NCBI GenBank assembly: GCA_018340375.1
Contig: JAFFJZ010000004.1
Span: forward strand, 31,718,001-31,782,000
Direction of reading: 5' to 3'
Source: Gonatopus flavifemur
Taxonomy: Eukaryota; Arthropoda; Insecta; Hymenoptera; Dryinidae
Length of the DNA: 64,000 bases
Part shown: positions 26,501 through 33,497 of the stretch, piece by piece
Position numbering within the stretch: the stretch's first letter is position 1
Layout: every line of letters begins with the position of its first letter
Made by a program: the position numbers and the translations under genes
Notes under the pieces: model-generated
What the model was told of the DNA's origin: nothing
What the model saw: only the letters and a program-made list of their open reading frames with translations
The model's database searches: none

Positions 26501-29500
26501 GTGGGGATATTTTATAATAAACATATTTTGAAGTAGAGATGTGCCAAACACATGAGTTTCTAAATAGAGTTATTAAGGGGTTACCAGCGATTACCATCCG
26601 AGCACGTTGGTTAGAAACGGATACGTCTTATGATAGAAAGAGACATCCGATACCGTCGTTAGTATCCCCTTAAGCAACATAAATATCTGGAAATAAAGAA
26701 ATAAACGTCCTAACAAATCGCCCACCGATGTCTATGTTGCATCTCCGAAAACTCTACGTGGGTAAATTGAAGACGTGGATACAACCCAAAAAATACAAAA
26801 TCTAAAACTTGACGAAAAATGCTGCATAAGATGTTTTGTAGATATCTACAGTCCACTCTGGTTATAAGCCTATCACTTATAAGCCTCGCGTATATTTGTT
26901 CCGCTTCGCTGAGCACATATGTTTCCCCACTCTGAGGCTTGCACTTTTAGTTCATACATCTTGCTATAAGCCTCTCTGGTAAGCATGATTTTTGGCCTGA
27001 GAAATTGCTCAATTGAAAACCATGGAGAATGTTGAATTTATTTTAATATTCAATAAGCACAAAGATGTCCATATAACGTTCACTGGAAGTCGAAAATGAA
27101 AGTATGTTAATTTTTAAACCTACATAATTCGATACATGTGGTATGTTTCAACAGAAATTGAGCGAGGCTTATAAGTAGTGCGAGACAAAATTGTTACTCA
27201 TAGTGGAGGGGACGTCGATTCCTCCCTACTTTGTTCCCCTACAGCCCCTAAGCGAGGCTAATAACCAGATTGAACTGTATTACATATCTTTTAGATAATG
27301 CTCCAAAAGATATTCATTAGATATCTGAAAGACCTCGTATCCGACACATTTCGTCGAGTTCTAAAGGTACTCAAGCATCAGGAGGAGCAGGTAAAATTTT
27401 GCACCAACTTTTTGCATAAATGACTTAATAAATTTCAATTCGAAATCGATAAGAATAAGTGCATACCTGAGTTTGGGCTCTCAATGCAAATTTGGGTTTC
27501 TTTATGGTTCGCAGATATTGGAAAATGCATTTACAAAAAATCTTTGACAGTTGAAAGTTGTTACTTCTAACATCCTTTTATACTCGTCAGCAAATCAGTA
27601 GAAGACTGAAACTTATACTTAGAGTCTAATTCTAATTGTGTATTTTATCATTATTCACTAAAAATTCATGAAGAAAGTTGGATCAAAATTGGACTCGTTT
27701 CTTTTGGTGCTTGGGTGCCCTTAAGGGGTCTTTCTGGCTAGGAGTTTCAAGAAAAATTTGTTTTTTCAAATATTTTTTTCTCGTAGAAAAACTTGTGATA
27801 TCGTTTTGAAAATTTGTAGGTGCGTTTATTAGACCTTGAAGATTACAAAAAAATTATTTTCAGATTTGAACAATTTTTTTTTAGTTATACTAATTTAAAC
27901 AAATAGAAACACTAAAAAATGACAGTGGGAGTGATTTGGAACGACCGGATGATCTGAAGAAACAAAAAAAATGGCAAATTATTCATTGATGAAATAAGTG
28001 ACTATCGCACGAACTGGGATCTTTTTGATTGGTCAAAAATTGTCCGATTTGCATCCGATTTCCCACCCTCAAAAATCGATTTTTCTAAAAAATGGCCGTC
28101 ATTTTGGTATTTTTTGATTGAAAAAGTATCCTAGTTCATACGATAGGCACTTCAACAAGGAATGATTCACCATTTCCGGTGTTTTTTTTATTACATTAGT
28201 ATAACAAAAAAATTTTTTTTTACTTTGAAAATAAGTTTTTGTAATATTTAATGTTTAGTAAACATACCTACAAATTTTCAAAAATATATCTTAATTTTTT
28301 CGATGGGAAAAAATTTTGAAAAAAAATGTTTCTTGAAAATCTTAACCAGAAAGACCCCTCAAACGTCGTGTTTGTGAGAAAGGTGGATCAACGGAGATGC
28401 TACGTAAGAGGCGATGGAAAAGTGTTCGGGGCTCGGTGCTCACTGAGCATTTCCATTAGAATTCCACATTAAGGGGTACTAGCGACGTGTCAGCAGCCAA
28501 ATCGTTTATAACAAACTACGGCCAAACGCTTCATTTTAATCAACATATCGCTCTGTACAGCACTTCTCTAATTCAAGTAGAAATGCTGCACAGAGTGATA
28601 TTTCAATTAATATGAAGTGTTTGCCTGTAGTTTGTTATGTGCCACTAGTATCACCTTAATATTGCAATGATATTGTTGCAATTTTGAAAGGACCTGTTTT
28701 TCAATTTACAAATACATTACAAAAGTAACTTACACACATATCGTTGTGACATCACTCAACAATGTGAGTGACATTGCTGCAATTTGATTGTAATTGTTAT
28801 ATTGTGACAGTACTATTGTCATTCTCATAACAGGTACGTTCCAGATTGCATCAATATTGCTGTAATATTAATGCTAAGTTCTAACGGAAATGCTCAGTGG
28901 GTGGGTGTGCTGTACCGACAGCGGAGTTTTTATTCTGCCAGTTTTGTGAGTTTGAATTCTTGTTTTGTTTCTATCCTATGAGAACAACTCAGTTGAAAAG
29001 CCATCAAACTGGGATCACTTCAACCAATTTTTAGTCAAAATCATATCAAAATATATTCATTTTGATGTCAATATAATGTGATTTTGACAAGTTATTCTCA
29101 TTGGATAATAAATGGTTTGAACTTCAAGGATATACAGTCATATTGTTCTACATATCAAATTATAACCCACTCACCCCTGTATGCACTCAAAATCTTACAA
29201 TCTCCCATCGCAATTTCATAAAACTACTGAACATTATGGTTTGAACAAAAAAGAAGAGAATAACCAAAATAAATTTGTATTCTAGGAGCATTTCCAAAAG
29301 ATATGGTAACTGCTTGTCTTGACACAATGTTGTAAGAACTGTTCATACATCAATGATTTATTAAGTGAAGTTAAAACATTATTACCTTGAACAATGCATA
29401 TTCTTTCTCCATTGGATGTTCTTCATCTTCATTAAAATATTCGAAATCATTCTTATTTTCCATCTCATGATTTCCAAGACTCTGTAAACTTTCTTTTGTC

Positions 29501-30103
29501 AAGCTAATTAATTCCTCAATGTCAGACTTCAAACTTAGCAAGTTATCTTGATCTGGTCCTTTGGTTGTAGTTGATAAAGTTTTTTTTACTTGAGCTAACT
29601 GCAATTTAGACAATTTTCGTATTATGCTTTTAAAACATACAACACGTATCCCTGCTGAAAAAGAACAATTGAAGAGGATCAATCAGAATTAAAATTTGAT
29701 CTGTTCCAATTCATCTCAATTCTTTCAACTTGTATATGGATTGTAATTCTTTCTTTTCAATTCACAACAAATATACCAATGGAATCCATATTGATTCGTT
29801 TTAATTCAATGCAAATGAGCATAACATCGAACACGTATGAATTCAATATTATAAACCATGTGAAAGAACTAACAGTACTATTTCAATTGGTCCCAATTTT
29901 GAGGGTAAAATGGTTCCAATCCTTTTCAATCCAAAACACTGAAACGAGAAAACGCTTTCATTCCGATTGAATTCTTCTACTTCATTCGAATCTCACTTTT
30001 CCAGCAAGGATGGGACAATGACAATATCATATTGTTTCAGAATGTATTTCACCTGGAGTTCATACTCTGCGATGGATGCCTTCAAACTTTGGACGTCTGT
30101 CAT
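5352..30103 (-). CDS. ZGPAT: ZGPAT-like CCCH zinc finger / G-patch protein, partial (3' end off window)
   Basis: Six exons on the minus strand join in frame into about 269 residues: 30103-30053, 29598-29386, 17512-17432, 17364-17224, 5745-5603 and 5530-5352. All junctions are GT-AG. The order matches vertebrate ZGPAT: an N-terminal helical segment (SDIEELISLTKESL), an acidic linker, a conserved YHNAMV block, a CX7CX6CX3H finger (about residues 178-197, CPYF...NYSH) followed by GEIVPLASLQEYK, then a Tudor-like beta region (QLWHRSVVLKLPDIDGNEYTVKF). ZGPAT is known as a nuclear DNA-binding transcriptional repressor that also has a splicing-related G-patch; here the G-patch exons would lie below 5352 and I could not find them in 1-5351. 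Start: the ATG at 30103 gives MTDVQSLKASIAEYELQ, matching the family's N-terminus. Introns 2 (11.9 kb) and 4 (11.5 kb) are full of transposons; introns 3 and 5 are 67 and 72 bp. Family assignment is firm; gene completeness is unknown. Confidence 0.87.
5603..5745 (-). CDS. ZGPAT: ZGPAT-like exon 5 (CCCH zinc finger)
   Basis: 143 nt beginning IRILFINPVHKEMLPC. It holds the whole CX7CX6CX3H finger and the GEIVPLASLQEY tail. Acceptor ttatag, donor gtaagt; it splits the K codon with exon 6. Confidence 0.88.
5746..6472. other. ZGPAT intron 4, no feature seen
   Basis: AT-rich, no coding family, no clear inverted repeats. Confidence 0.45.
6473..6658. mobile_element. hAT-type MITE, variant of CAGTGATGCCAGC family
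   Basis: Termini CAGTGATGCC/GGCATCACTG; flanks ATTCCATA and ATTCCATG (7 of 8). An internal inverted copy of the ggtacaagaaatg terminal block makes it a compound hairpin. Confidence 0.85.
6659..7126. repeat. AT-rich tract and one end of a CAGGGTGCCCC repeat
   Basis: A (TA)n run near 6930-6955 is followed by tacagggtgccccagaaaac, an end type common in insect DNA transposons. No partner end was recognised. Confidence 0.45.
7258..8073 (-). mobile_element. Pogo/Tigger-type deletion derivative (816 bp)
   Basis: Inverted ends CAGTCGACCCTCTCATTAGT / CAGTAGACCCTCTCAATAGT with TA on both sides (7256-7257, 8074-8075). It retains only an N-terminal fragment of coding sequence. Confidence 0.88.
7476..7970 (-). 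pseudogene. Pogo-type HTH DNA-binding fragment
   Basis: An open frame with RRKRFSFEQKNKLLKGAKSV and SHEICEKYNISERALREWKR, a Psq/CENP-B type helix-turn-helix as found at the start of pogo-family transposases. No DDE catalytic domain is present, so it cannot transpose alone. If translated it would be a small DNA-binding protein. The N-terminal 60 residues are unlike a protein family and are probably not coding. Confidence 0.75.
8121..10091 (-). mobile_element. DDxD transposon with long terminal inverted repeats (CAGGGTGTCCC end)
   Basis: The left end reads cagggtgtcccattttaatt. About 150 bp at 8424-8594 recur inverted at 9937-10091 (for example gtgcaccacgag / cttgtggtacac). The right end is truncated. 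A related end lies at 22943-23880. Confidence 0.82.
8657..9705 (-). pseudogene. Tc1/mariner-class transposase pseudogene
   Basis: Likely start MNYPWGEILDILLILGECRR at 9705, then an HTH (STREIQHQLGIPRSTAHRIL). An in-frame TAA follows GQWASE near 9288, then FNYVMFSDEATFRSNG (first D), a frameshift near 9210, WLQHDGAPPHNAA (second D) and SLDLTPLDFYSWG (third D). Two lesions, so inactive. The family is widespread in insects. Confidence 0.88.
10303..11060. repeat. GATCG- and ATCGTATCG-rich repeats
   Basis: 10303-10790 starts gatgtcgatcctgcg and ends gatcgacatcgcgag (rough inverted ends). 10900-11045 is rich in atacgatacgata. Likely two MITE-like repeats; boundaries uncertain. Confidence 0.5.
11061..11630. 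other. Non-coding with two MITE relics
   Basis: 11170-11210 resembles an end of the element at 31126-31372 (cagtatgttatagagttcaa). 11570-11627 resembles the arm of 61880-62102 (cagtagcgctgaaatc, ending accctgg). An (ATGAA)n stretch lies at 11137-11155. Confidence 0.5.
11631..12575. mobile_element. TA-flanked element, CCCGTACAGCAC family (945 bp)
   Basis: Ends CCCGTACAGCACATGACGTG and CACGTGTTATACGGG, TA on both sides (11629-11630, 12576-12577). The interior shows no transposase. Confidence 0.72.
12607..12805. mobile_element. Foldback MITE split by another MITE
   Basis: Outer ends acagaaatcaaaccgcggaa and its inverted counterpart ending gattcgttttctgt. A hAT-type MITE is nested at 12629-12727. 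Confidence 0.6.
12629..12727. mobile_element. hAT-type MITE, CAGTGGTCACAGATC family
   Basis: CAGGGTCACAATCCGAAACG arms; flanks CGCGGAAC and CGCGAAAC (7 of 8). Related to 16123-16255. Confidence 0.75.
12829..12967. mobile_element. hAT-type MITE, CAGAGTTGCCAAG family
   Basis: Ends CAGAGTTGCCAAG/CTTGGCAACTTTG, flanks GTGACGCC and GGGACGCC (7 of 8). Shares its arm with 30527-30673 and 52471-52617. Confidence 0.8.
12968..13509. other. No gene recognised
   Basis: ZGPAT intron 4; no repeat structure seen. Confidence 0.4.
13579..15528 (-). pseudogene. Mariner transposase, full frame split by a TTAA element
   Basis: The N-terminal part runs from ATG at 15528 to CAA at 14863 (222 codons; HTH region, TGDEKWVHYDNPKRR with the first D). 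The C-terminal part runs from 13953 to 13579 (QHDNARPHVAK second D, PPYSPDVAPSDYH third D, ending SDGQYFEQ). Both parts are open, and the break falls exactly at the TTAA insertion 13954-14858. By arithmetic the two halves are in the same frame across the target site, about 346 codons, the usual mariner length. So the gene seems disrupted by one insertion only. Confidence 0.9.
13954..14858. mobile_element. TTAA-flanked element (905 bp) inside mariner 2
   Basis: Ends GGCCCCACACTAGGGTG / GGCCACACACCAGGGTG; flanked by TTAA on the left (13950-13953) and ATAA on the right (14859-14862), a TTAA duplication with one changed base. No transposase seen inside; interior AT-rich with internal inverted arms. 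Confidence 0.85.
15559..15675. mobile_element. hAT-type MITE (117 bp) inside mariner 2
   Basis: Arms with CCGGCGGTACGTTCTTCTCT; 8-bp duplication GATGCAGA at 15551-15558 and 15676-15683. Confidence 0.88.
16091..16452. mobile_element. TA-flanked CACTGAGAGAAATTTGG MITE
   Basis: Ends CACTGAGAGAAATTTGG and CAAATTTTGTTCAGTG with TA flanks. Contains a hAT-type MITE at 16123-16255. Confidence 0.7.
16123..16255. mobile_element. hAT-type MITE, CAGTGGTCACAGATC family (133 bp)
   Basis: Near-perfect arms CAGTGGTCACAGATCCGAAA; 8-bp duplication GTTATACT on both sides. Confidence 0.92.
16611..17079. mobile_element. Foldback MITE with CGTC.ATAAACTAC ends
   Basis: Left AGGGTCGTCTATAAACTACG, right gtagtttatggacggcccc. 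Contains a G-tract near 17019-17031. This end type is common in insects. Confidence 0.7.
17224..17364 (-). CDS. ZGPAT: ZGPAT-like exon 4
   Basis: 47 codons, phase 0. Contains GMKCRVPYGNRWGGTGYHNA then MVCFV, matching the conserved WGTLEYHNAMV block of ZGPAT. Acceptor cttgtag, donor gtaagt. Confidence 0.85.
17432..17512 (-). CDS. ZGPAT: ZGPAT-like exon 3
   Basis: 27 codons of poorly conserved acidic/polar linker (TELEGNSEDFQHVEQ...). The acceptor ctgtag and donor gttagt are visible, and phase agrees with exons 2 and 4. It is accepted mainly because phase and position fit. Confidence 0.72.
17513..18325. other. ZGPAT intron 2, no feature seen
   Basis: AT-rich, no coding similarity, no clear repeats. 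Confidence 0.4.
18326..18625. mobile_element. 300-bp palindromic MITE
   Basis: Arms ggatacgagcgcataggtgg / ccacctatacactcatatcc and inner gtaggtttatctaggtctgt / acagacctaaatagacc. Flanks show no clear duplication. Confidence 0.75.
18632..18926. mobile_element. MITE with CACTGCATTAGTCG ends
   Basis: CACTGCATTAGTCGTGCG at the left and CGCGACTAATGCAGTG at the right. Confidence 0.7.
18927..19576. other. No gene recognised
   Basis: ZGPAT intron 2. A short word resembling agatcttcgatggaaatcaa recurs near 19340-19420. Confidence 0.4.
19577..20885 (+). mobile_element. Mariner element 3 (1309 bp)
   Basis: Perfect ends CCTTCTGATCAAAAAGTACC inverted at the right, TA on both sides (19575-19576, 20886-20887). 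Confidence 0.95.
19771..20833 (+). pseudogene. Mariner transposase pseudogene (element 3)
   Basis: ATG at 19771 (MSHLVEQRVCLKFCVFNKIS), HTH, then TGDKTWVYEYD (first D). The frame is lost near 20300-20348, resumes with FFDSRGVVHSEFLPPGQTVN, then HHDNAPTHK (second D) and SPDMAPCDFFLFP (third D). A TGA at 20648-20650 interrupts it; beyond it the same frame continues PLRGKRLETIEAIKY to TAA at 20831-20833. Two or three lesions, so inactive but recent-looking. Confidence 0.93.
20941..21310 (+). repeat. 360-bp interspersed repeat, copy B
   Basis: Matches 1718-2079 over its length. Tc1 is inserted just after its TA-rich end. Confidence 0.85.
21319..22939 (+). mobile_element. Tc1-like DD34E element (1621 bp)
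   Basis: Ends CACTGCGGTGCATGACTTTA / CACTGTGTTGCATAACTTTA, then AGCACCACC in both; TA at 21317-21318 and 22940-22941. Confidence 0.93.
21644..22703 (+). CDS. Tc1-like transposase with one intron and one frameshift
   Basis: ATG at 21644 (MPRGKYLTEQEKGKILAYRE). It has two HTH segments, the linker KKKKSGPKKKLTPRTKR, then WKC at a GT-AG intron 22061-22129 (gtaagt...actaatcag). Exon 2 resumes VIFSDVKK (first D of the DDE triad), then GVIWGA-type MVWGAFCIDG, VYQQDNASIHSS (second D) and SLDQNPMENIW (catalytic E). Exon 2 needs one base removed from a run of seven A at 22148-22154 to stay open to TAA at 22701-22703. The total is 991 nt, that is 330 codons plus one base. One frameshift and otherwise intact: a recently active copy or a sequencing homopolymer error. 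Confidence 0.88.
22943..23880. mobile_element. CAGGGTGTCCC element relic, related to 8121-10091
   Basis: cagggtgtcccattttaaat and about 450 bp downstream align with 8121-8600 (for example atgtgcaccacgag, gggccgatt). Split by a MITE at 23429-23806 and by a small CAGGGCCG insertion near 23315. No transposase remains. Confidence 0.75.
23429..23806. mobile_element. MITE with CACTGAGAAAAAGG ends
   Basis: CACTGAGAAAAAGG...CCTTTTTCTCAGTG. The homologous stretch near 8545 lacks it, giving an empty site. Confidence 0.8.
23945..23996. repeat. Fragment of a CCCGTACAGCAC-family MITE
   Basis: cccgtacaacaccggacatt matches the start of 4528-4663; the other end is not nearby. Confidence 0.5.
23997..25297 (-). 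mobile_element. 5'-truncated non-LTR retrotransposon (reverse transcriptase part)
   Basis: Minus-strand fragments in three frames: NKAPRINGISADLIK, VPKDFRKNKIVAIPTKQGAD, NQFGFRKNRGTREAILALRT (25297-24895), a palm segment EIESQKGGAQIERGVRQECS (to 24636), then SRFADDIAIL with the catalytic ADD (24614) and a C-terminal domain (LYGCGTWTIGRTDQRKLEAF, EMWCYRRMLRI). The endonuclease is absent and frames are broken by indels. It is an insect LINE; RTE or a similar clade is a guess. Confidence 0.88.
25298..26576. other. No gene recognised
   Basis: Begins with a C-rich tract (25331-25345). AT-rich intronic sequence of the ZGPAT-like gene, no repeat structure made out. Confidence 0.4.
26577..26669. mobile_element. 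TTAA-flanked MITE (93 bp)
   Basis: GGGGTTACCAGCGATTACC...TCGTTAGTATCCCC with TTAA at 26573-26576 and 26670-26673. Related sequence at 62129. Confidence 0.82.
26849..27277. mobile_element. Pogo-like TA-flanked MITE (429 bp)
   Basis: CAGTCCACTCTGGTTATAAG left; inverted ataaccagattgaactg right; TA on both sides. The motif ggcttataag recurs inside. Confidence 0.78.
27725..28358. mobile_element. TTAA-type foldback (634 bp)
   Basis: GGGGTCTTTCTGG...CCAGAAAGACCCC, flanks TTAA and TCAA. The long arms include acttgtgatatcg- and T-rich blocks that pair roughly. Confidence 0.75.
28441..28899. mobile_element. MITE with CACTGAGCATTTCC ends, split by a TTAA element
   Basis: CACTGAGCATTTCCATTAGA and ctaacggaaatgctcagtg. 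Contains 28473-28655. Confidence 0.7.
28473..28655. mobile_element. TTAA-flanked hairpin MITE (183 bp)
   Basis: TTAA at 28469-28472 and 28656-28659. Arms carry aacaaactacggccaaacgc and agcacttctctaattcaag with inverted partners. Same family as 35182-35389. Confidence 0.85.
28900..29385. other. No gene recognised
   Basis: End of ZGPAT intron 2; no repeats seen. Confidence 0.4.
29386..29598 (-). CDS. ZGPAT: ZGPAT-like exon 2
   Basis: 71 codons, phase 0 at both ends, acceptor ttgcag and donor gtaata. Carries LAQVKKTL and the helical SDIEELISLTKESL segment, then an acidic stretch (NEDEEHPMEKEY). Confidence 0.85.
30053..30103 (-). CDS. ZGPAT: ZGPAT-like exon 1 (start codon)
   Basis: Encodes 17 residues starting at the ATG at 30103; donor gtgaaat follows the CAG codon. 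Phase 0. Confidence 0.82.
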
Positions 30104-30311
30104 AATATTGTAGAATCAACGACAAACAAACACAATGAAAATGATATATAATGTCTAATGAGCAAAATTCTTCAGAGTATCACTACAACATCTGATAGCT
30201 TTTTGGATCACTACTACTTGTGTTGTTGTTTTAAGACGCCATTGTTGTGTTGTTGACAACATAACCTGATTAGGGCCAACCAAGGTTGAAAATTTGACAT
30301 GTCGAGTCGAG

Positions 30312-30496
30312 CAGTGTTCCGATATTCCACAAGCTGGGAAGTCGCAGCTCGGTCACGTGACCACATTGCGCACTAATGCATGTAAATGCTCTTGTCGATG
30401 AGCGGTTCACCGATGAAAGAGTTCATATGTGTTTATGCGAAATGTAGTCACGTGACCAAGCTGCGATTTCCCAGCTTGGGGAATATCGGAACACTG
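30312..30496. mobile_element. hAT-type hairpin, CAGTGTTGCGATATTC family (185 bp)
   Basis: Arms CAGTGTTCCGATATTCC with an inner cggtcacgtgacca / gtcacgtgaccaag. The left duplication GAGTCGAG is 30304-30311; its right copy is split (gag at 30497-30499, tcgag at 30827-30831) by the next insertion. Confidence 0.9.
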
Positions 30497-30499
30497 GAG

Positions 30500-30818
30500 C
30501 AGTGATGCCAGATTCGGCCGACCGACCAGTGTTGCCAGTATTCCCTAGAAAAATCTTCAGCATCTGATGATTGGTTATTTCTTGTATAACCGGCCAATCA
30601 TATTTTCAATTTAGAAAGGAATGACCAATGCCAAAAAATCTGAAGATTTTTCTAGGGAATACTGGCATCACTGCGACCGACTCGGTTCACCCTCTCCATT
30701 ACACCCATCTGTATAGAACTTTCACACACACAATGAAACCACCGACAAAAGGAATTTGATTGTGTAGAGCGTGATGGAGGGGGTACACCGAGTCGGTCGG
30801 CCGAATCTGGCATCACTG
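30500..30818. mobile_element. hAT-type MITE, CAGTGATGCCAG family, with nested MITE
   Basis: 8-bp duplication CACTGGAG (30492-30499, 30819-30826). Contains 30527-30673. Confidence 0.92.
30527..30673. mobile_element. hAT-type MITE, CAGTGTTGCCAGTATTCCC family (147 bp)
   Basis: 8-bp duplication CGACCGAC (30519-30526, 30674-30681). Almost identical to 52471-52617. Confidence 0.94.
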
Positions 30819-30878
30819 CACTGGAGTCGAGTGAGGTTTCTGACGTATACAGACGTATAACAACGTATTGGTCTGTCT

Positions 30879-31063
30879 CAGTGTTGCGATATTCCCCTAT
30901 GTGGGAAATCGCAGCTCAGTCACGTGACTAGGTTTCGTACTAACACACGCGAGCATTCTTGTAGGTGAGCGGTTCACCGATAAGAGTGCTCACATGTGTT
31001 GGTGCAAAATGTAGTCACGTGACCAAGCTGCGATTTCCCACATTGGAGAATATCGCAACACTG
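30879..31063. mobile_element. hAT-type hairpin, CAGTGTTGCGATATTC family (185 bp)
   Basis: 8-bp duplication GTCTGTCT on both sides; same length as 30312-30496 and 56884-57068. Confidence 0.94.
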
Positions 31064-31125
31064 GTCTGTCTACATAACCCACGTAAACGTAAGAACGGTT
31101 TTCCGTTTTTCCTGTCTATGTAGAC

Positions 31126-31372
31126 CATTGAACTGTATAATATACTGGAATGAGCACCATTCAAAAATTTTTCGTCAAAGAGAGACAGTTGAGTCCACTG
31201 TGCGAGAAAAAGAAGCAGTTACCCTTTACACTCATCATCCATTTTTTAAGATGCATGTATTGAAAAGAAACAACGCTATTTCATCTTGCATTTCACACTG
31301 ACGAAAGATCTCTTCTTCCATCCTATAGGAAATTTCGCCAGTGCTCTTTCCAGTATGTTATATAGTTCAATG
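31126..31372. mobile_element. hAT-type MITE, CATTGAACT ends (247 bp)
   Basis: CATTGAACTGTATAATATAC left, inverted right; 8-bp duplication ATGTAGAC (31118-31125, 31373-31380). Confidence 0.88.
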
Positions 31373-31385
31373 ATGTAGACAGACC

Positions 31386-31636
31386 ATATTGGTTTGTCTA
31401 CATAATGGCCTAGACACACAAGCTACGTAAACCTGAACGTAAGGAACGGAAGACTGCGCAGATCTCGTATACGGGTTTTGCGCATCCGTTCTCACAATTA
31501 ACGTATCTTGTGTGTCTAGGCCTTAATCAACGTAAACGTAAGAACGGATGCGCAGAAACAGTATATGAATTGTGCACAGTCGTTTACGTTTACGTTCTCC
31601 GTTTTTTCTGTCTATGTAGACAGACCATAAAGGCCT
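31386..31636. mobile_element. ACGTAAACGTAAGAACGG hairpin with nested GGCCTAGACACACAAG MITE
   Basis: The inner palindrome 31407-31522 has ends ggcctagacacacaagctac / gtgtgtctaggcc. Outer ends tttgtctacataat / tctatgtagacagacca. Confidence 0.65.
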
Positions 31637-31877
31637 AGATCAGCCCTCTCTAACTCCCCCACTCTTTGTGTTCCTTACTATCGCCAAATGGAACTAATCC
31701 GCATATCACGCTGATGGTCTTGGCAGGCTGCATAAAATATACCTATTATTCAGTCGTCCAATCAAATTAAAAGGAATAGCCCACCAACACAAGTGGCGCA
31801 ATCTATCGGTTCAATGTTTTTGGCTACACTAAGAATACCAAGTCTTCTATAGTTTAGTCAAGGAGTCGGATAGGGCT
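31637..31877. other. No feature seen
   Basis: Short non-coding spacer. Confidence 0.35.
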
Positions 31878-32225
31878 GGCCTAGATCCACAAGCTACGTA
31901 AACGTAAAAAAAAACGCGTAGAAACCGTATACGAGATCTACGCAGGTTTGCGTTCCTTCCGTTCACGTTTACGTGACTTATGTGCTTAGGGTAAACACCC
32001 GTTAGTCCGAAAGCCCGTTAGTCCGAAGCGCCGTTCGTCCGAATTATAAAATTCCGAATGAGAATAATCAGAAATATAACTAAACGTTACTAGTCATGTG
32101 CGAATGAGATAAAATTTTACCAAAACGTTTTCGGAATTACTTTCATTCGGAATTTTATAATTCGGACCAACGGTGCTTCGGACTAATGGGCTTTCGGACC
32201 AACGGGTGTTCACCGTGCTTAGGCC
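31878..32225. mobile_element. GGCCTAGATCCACAAG MITE with nested element
   Basis: Ends ggcctagatccacaagctac and cttatgtgcttaggcc; interior acgtaaacg arms. Split by 31991-32214. Confidence 0.75.
31991..32214. mobile_element. Hairpin element with GTTAGTCCGAA repeats, 9-bp duplication
   Basis: Arms contain repeated cgttagtccgaa words and aattataaaattccgaat. Direct repeat GTGCTTAGG at 31982-31990 and 32215-32223, so a 9-bp target site (Mutator-like length). Confidence 0.85.
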
Positions 32226-32270
32226 TTTATACGCTCAGTATTTGGAGTAGCAATGAGGCAGGTAAGATTA

Positions 32271-32574
32271 GGGATCCTTTAATGAGGGATAGGACAATCA
32301 GTCACCATTAGTGGGATACTTCCGGTTTTTTCTATAGTTTAGTTAAGCATGCATAGTGTATGTTATTTTATTAAAATCATTTTTCTCAAATGTATTTACA
32401 AGCTTTGTTCGAAGAATGTTTCAGATTCACTTAATTGTAAGTATTATACATGAATAAGCTGACTTTAAATATGTATCTCGAATATTTTCATAAATATCAG
32501 TACCCATCCCACTAATGGCGGCCGACCAATCCGTAATCAGCAGTTGATTGTCCGATCCCTCATTAAAGGATCCC
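32271..32574. mobile_element. TA-flanked MITE, GGGATCCTTTAATGAGGGAT ends (304 bp)
   Basis: About 28-bp inverted ends, TA on both sides. Confidence 0.85.
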
Positions 32575-32780
32575 TAGTCGTACATTCACTGCGTATATGA
32601 CTTCTCTCTCTGACGGCGCTAATCTAGGGAGTGCTCATCCCAGTATGTATAGAGTTCAATGGTGTATACAGAGATCAGTGAAACGCACGCATGCAATTTC
32701 ACCAACTCCTTTCATCTAATGATGTCGCATGCGACAAACGCATGCATGTAATAGAAGCTTTAAGCTACTACTATTAACAT

Positions 32781-33497
32781 TAGCTTCGTTCGTTCTAAGG
32801 TGTTCTAAGTTGCCCCAACTTGCACCAAACCAATCAATTCATGTTTATAACTAGAAGAGCCAATCACAAATATCTGGAGCACGTTGGAGCAACTTAGAAC
32901 ACCTTTGAACCACTGATCTCTAATACACACTGGATAGCGGATACAGGATTCCGCGATACAAGACTTCTGTGAGTAATTGAACGTGATAGAAGACTCTGGG
33001 GCCGCCATTTGTTTGTGGGCTGAATGGTTAATTTTGGTGGTAAATTTGAATGCTATCGAAGTATTTTGTGCAGTATATCAATATTAATCCAATCTTAATA
33101 CCCAATATTGTGTAACATGATGGGGAAATTAGGAAAAATCATGATTGATTACAGTTTGAATGGTTTGGAACGTTTCTATAATTGAAAATATACATTTTTT
33201 TTGTGAAATTCACAAAAACTCAACAATAAACAGAATCTCATGCTTGTTTGTATTATGAACTAAAATTTAGATGACATGGGAAAGGATAATGAAAAATTTT
33301 TCAATCACGTGGAAATATAATGCAGATGTTGTTGGAAATACATTGATACGGTTCAAATTTACCGCTAAAAACTGACCATTCAGCCCACAACAAAATGGTG
33401 GCTCAAGTCTTCAATTCGTCACAAGAAATTTTTAATATCCTCTATCCAGTGTATAATAGAGATCAGTGCTTTGAAGTACTTTGAACGAACGAAGCTA
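32781..33497. mobile_element. TAGCTTCGTTCGTTC foldback split by a hAT-type element
   Basis: With 32911-33468 removed, the arms tagcttcgttcgttctaagg and tgttctaagttgc pair with their inverse at 32890-32910 and 33469-33497. Confidence 0.78.
32911..33468. mobile_element. hAT-type foldback, CACTGATCTCTAATACAC ends (558 bp)
   Basis: Arms include cactggatag and gtgggctgaatggtta with inverted partners. Flanks CTTTGAAC and CTTTGAAG (7 of 8). Confidence 0.82.

Larger units (their letters stand above)
30870..31385. mobile_element. Small GTCTGTCTACATA hairpin containing two hAT-type MITEs
   Basis: With 30879-31063 and 31126-31372 removed, ggtctgtctacataacccac pairs with the inverted end cctgtctatgtagacagacc. 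Related copies follow at 31386-31636. Confidence 0.65.

Noticed and set aside
28441..28899. hAT element with 8-bp duplication
   Set aside because: The ends pair (CACTGAGCATTTCC), but the flanking 8-mers do not match; listed as a MITE without class.
29779..29970. 63-codon plus-strand frame
   Set aside because: It lies in intron 1 of the ZGPAT-like gene, with no domain or conservation signal.
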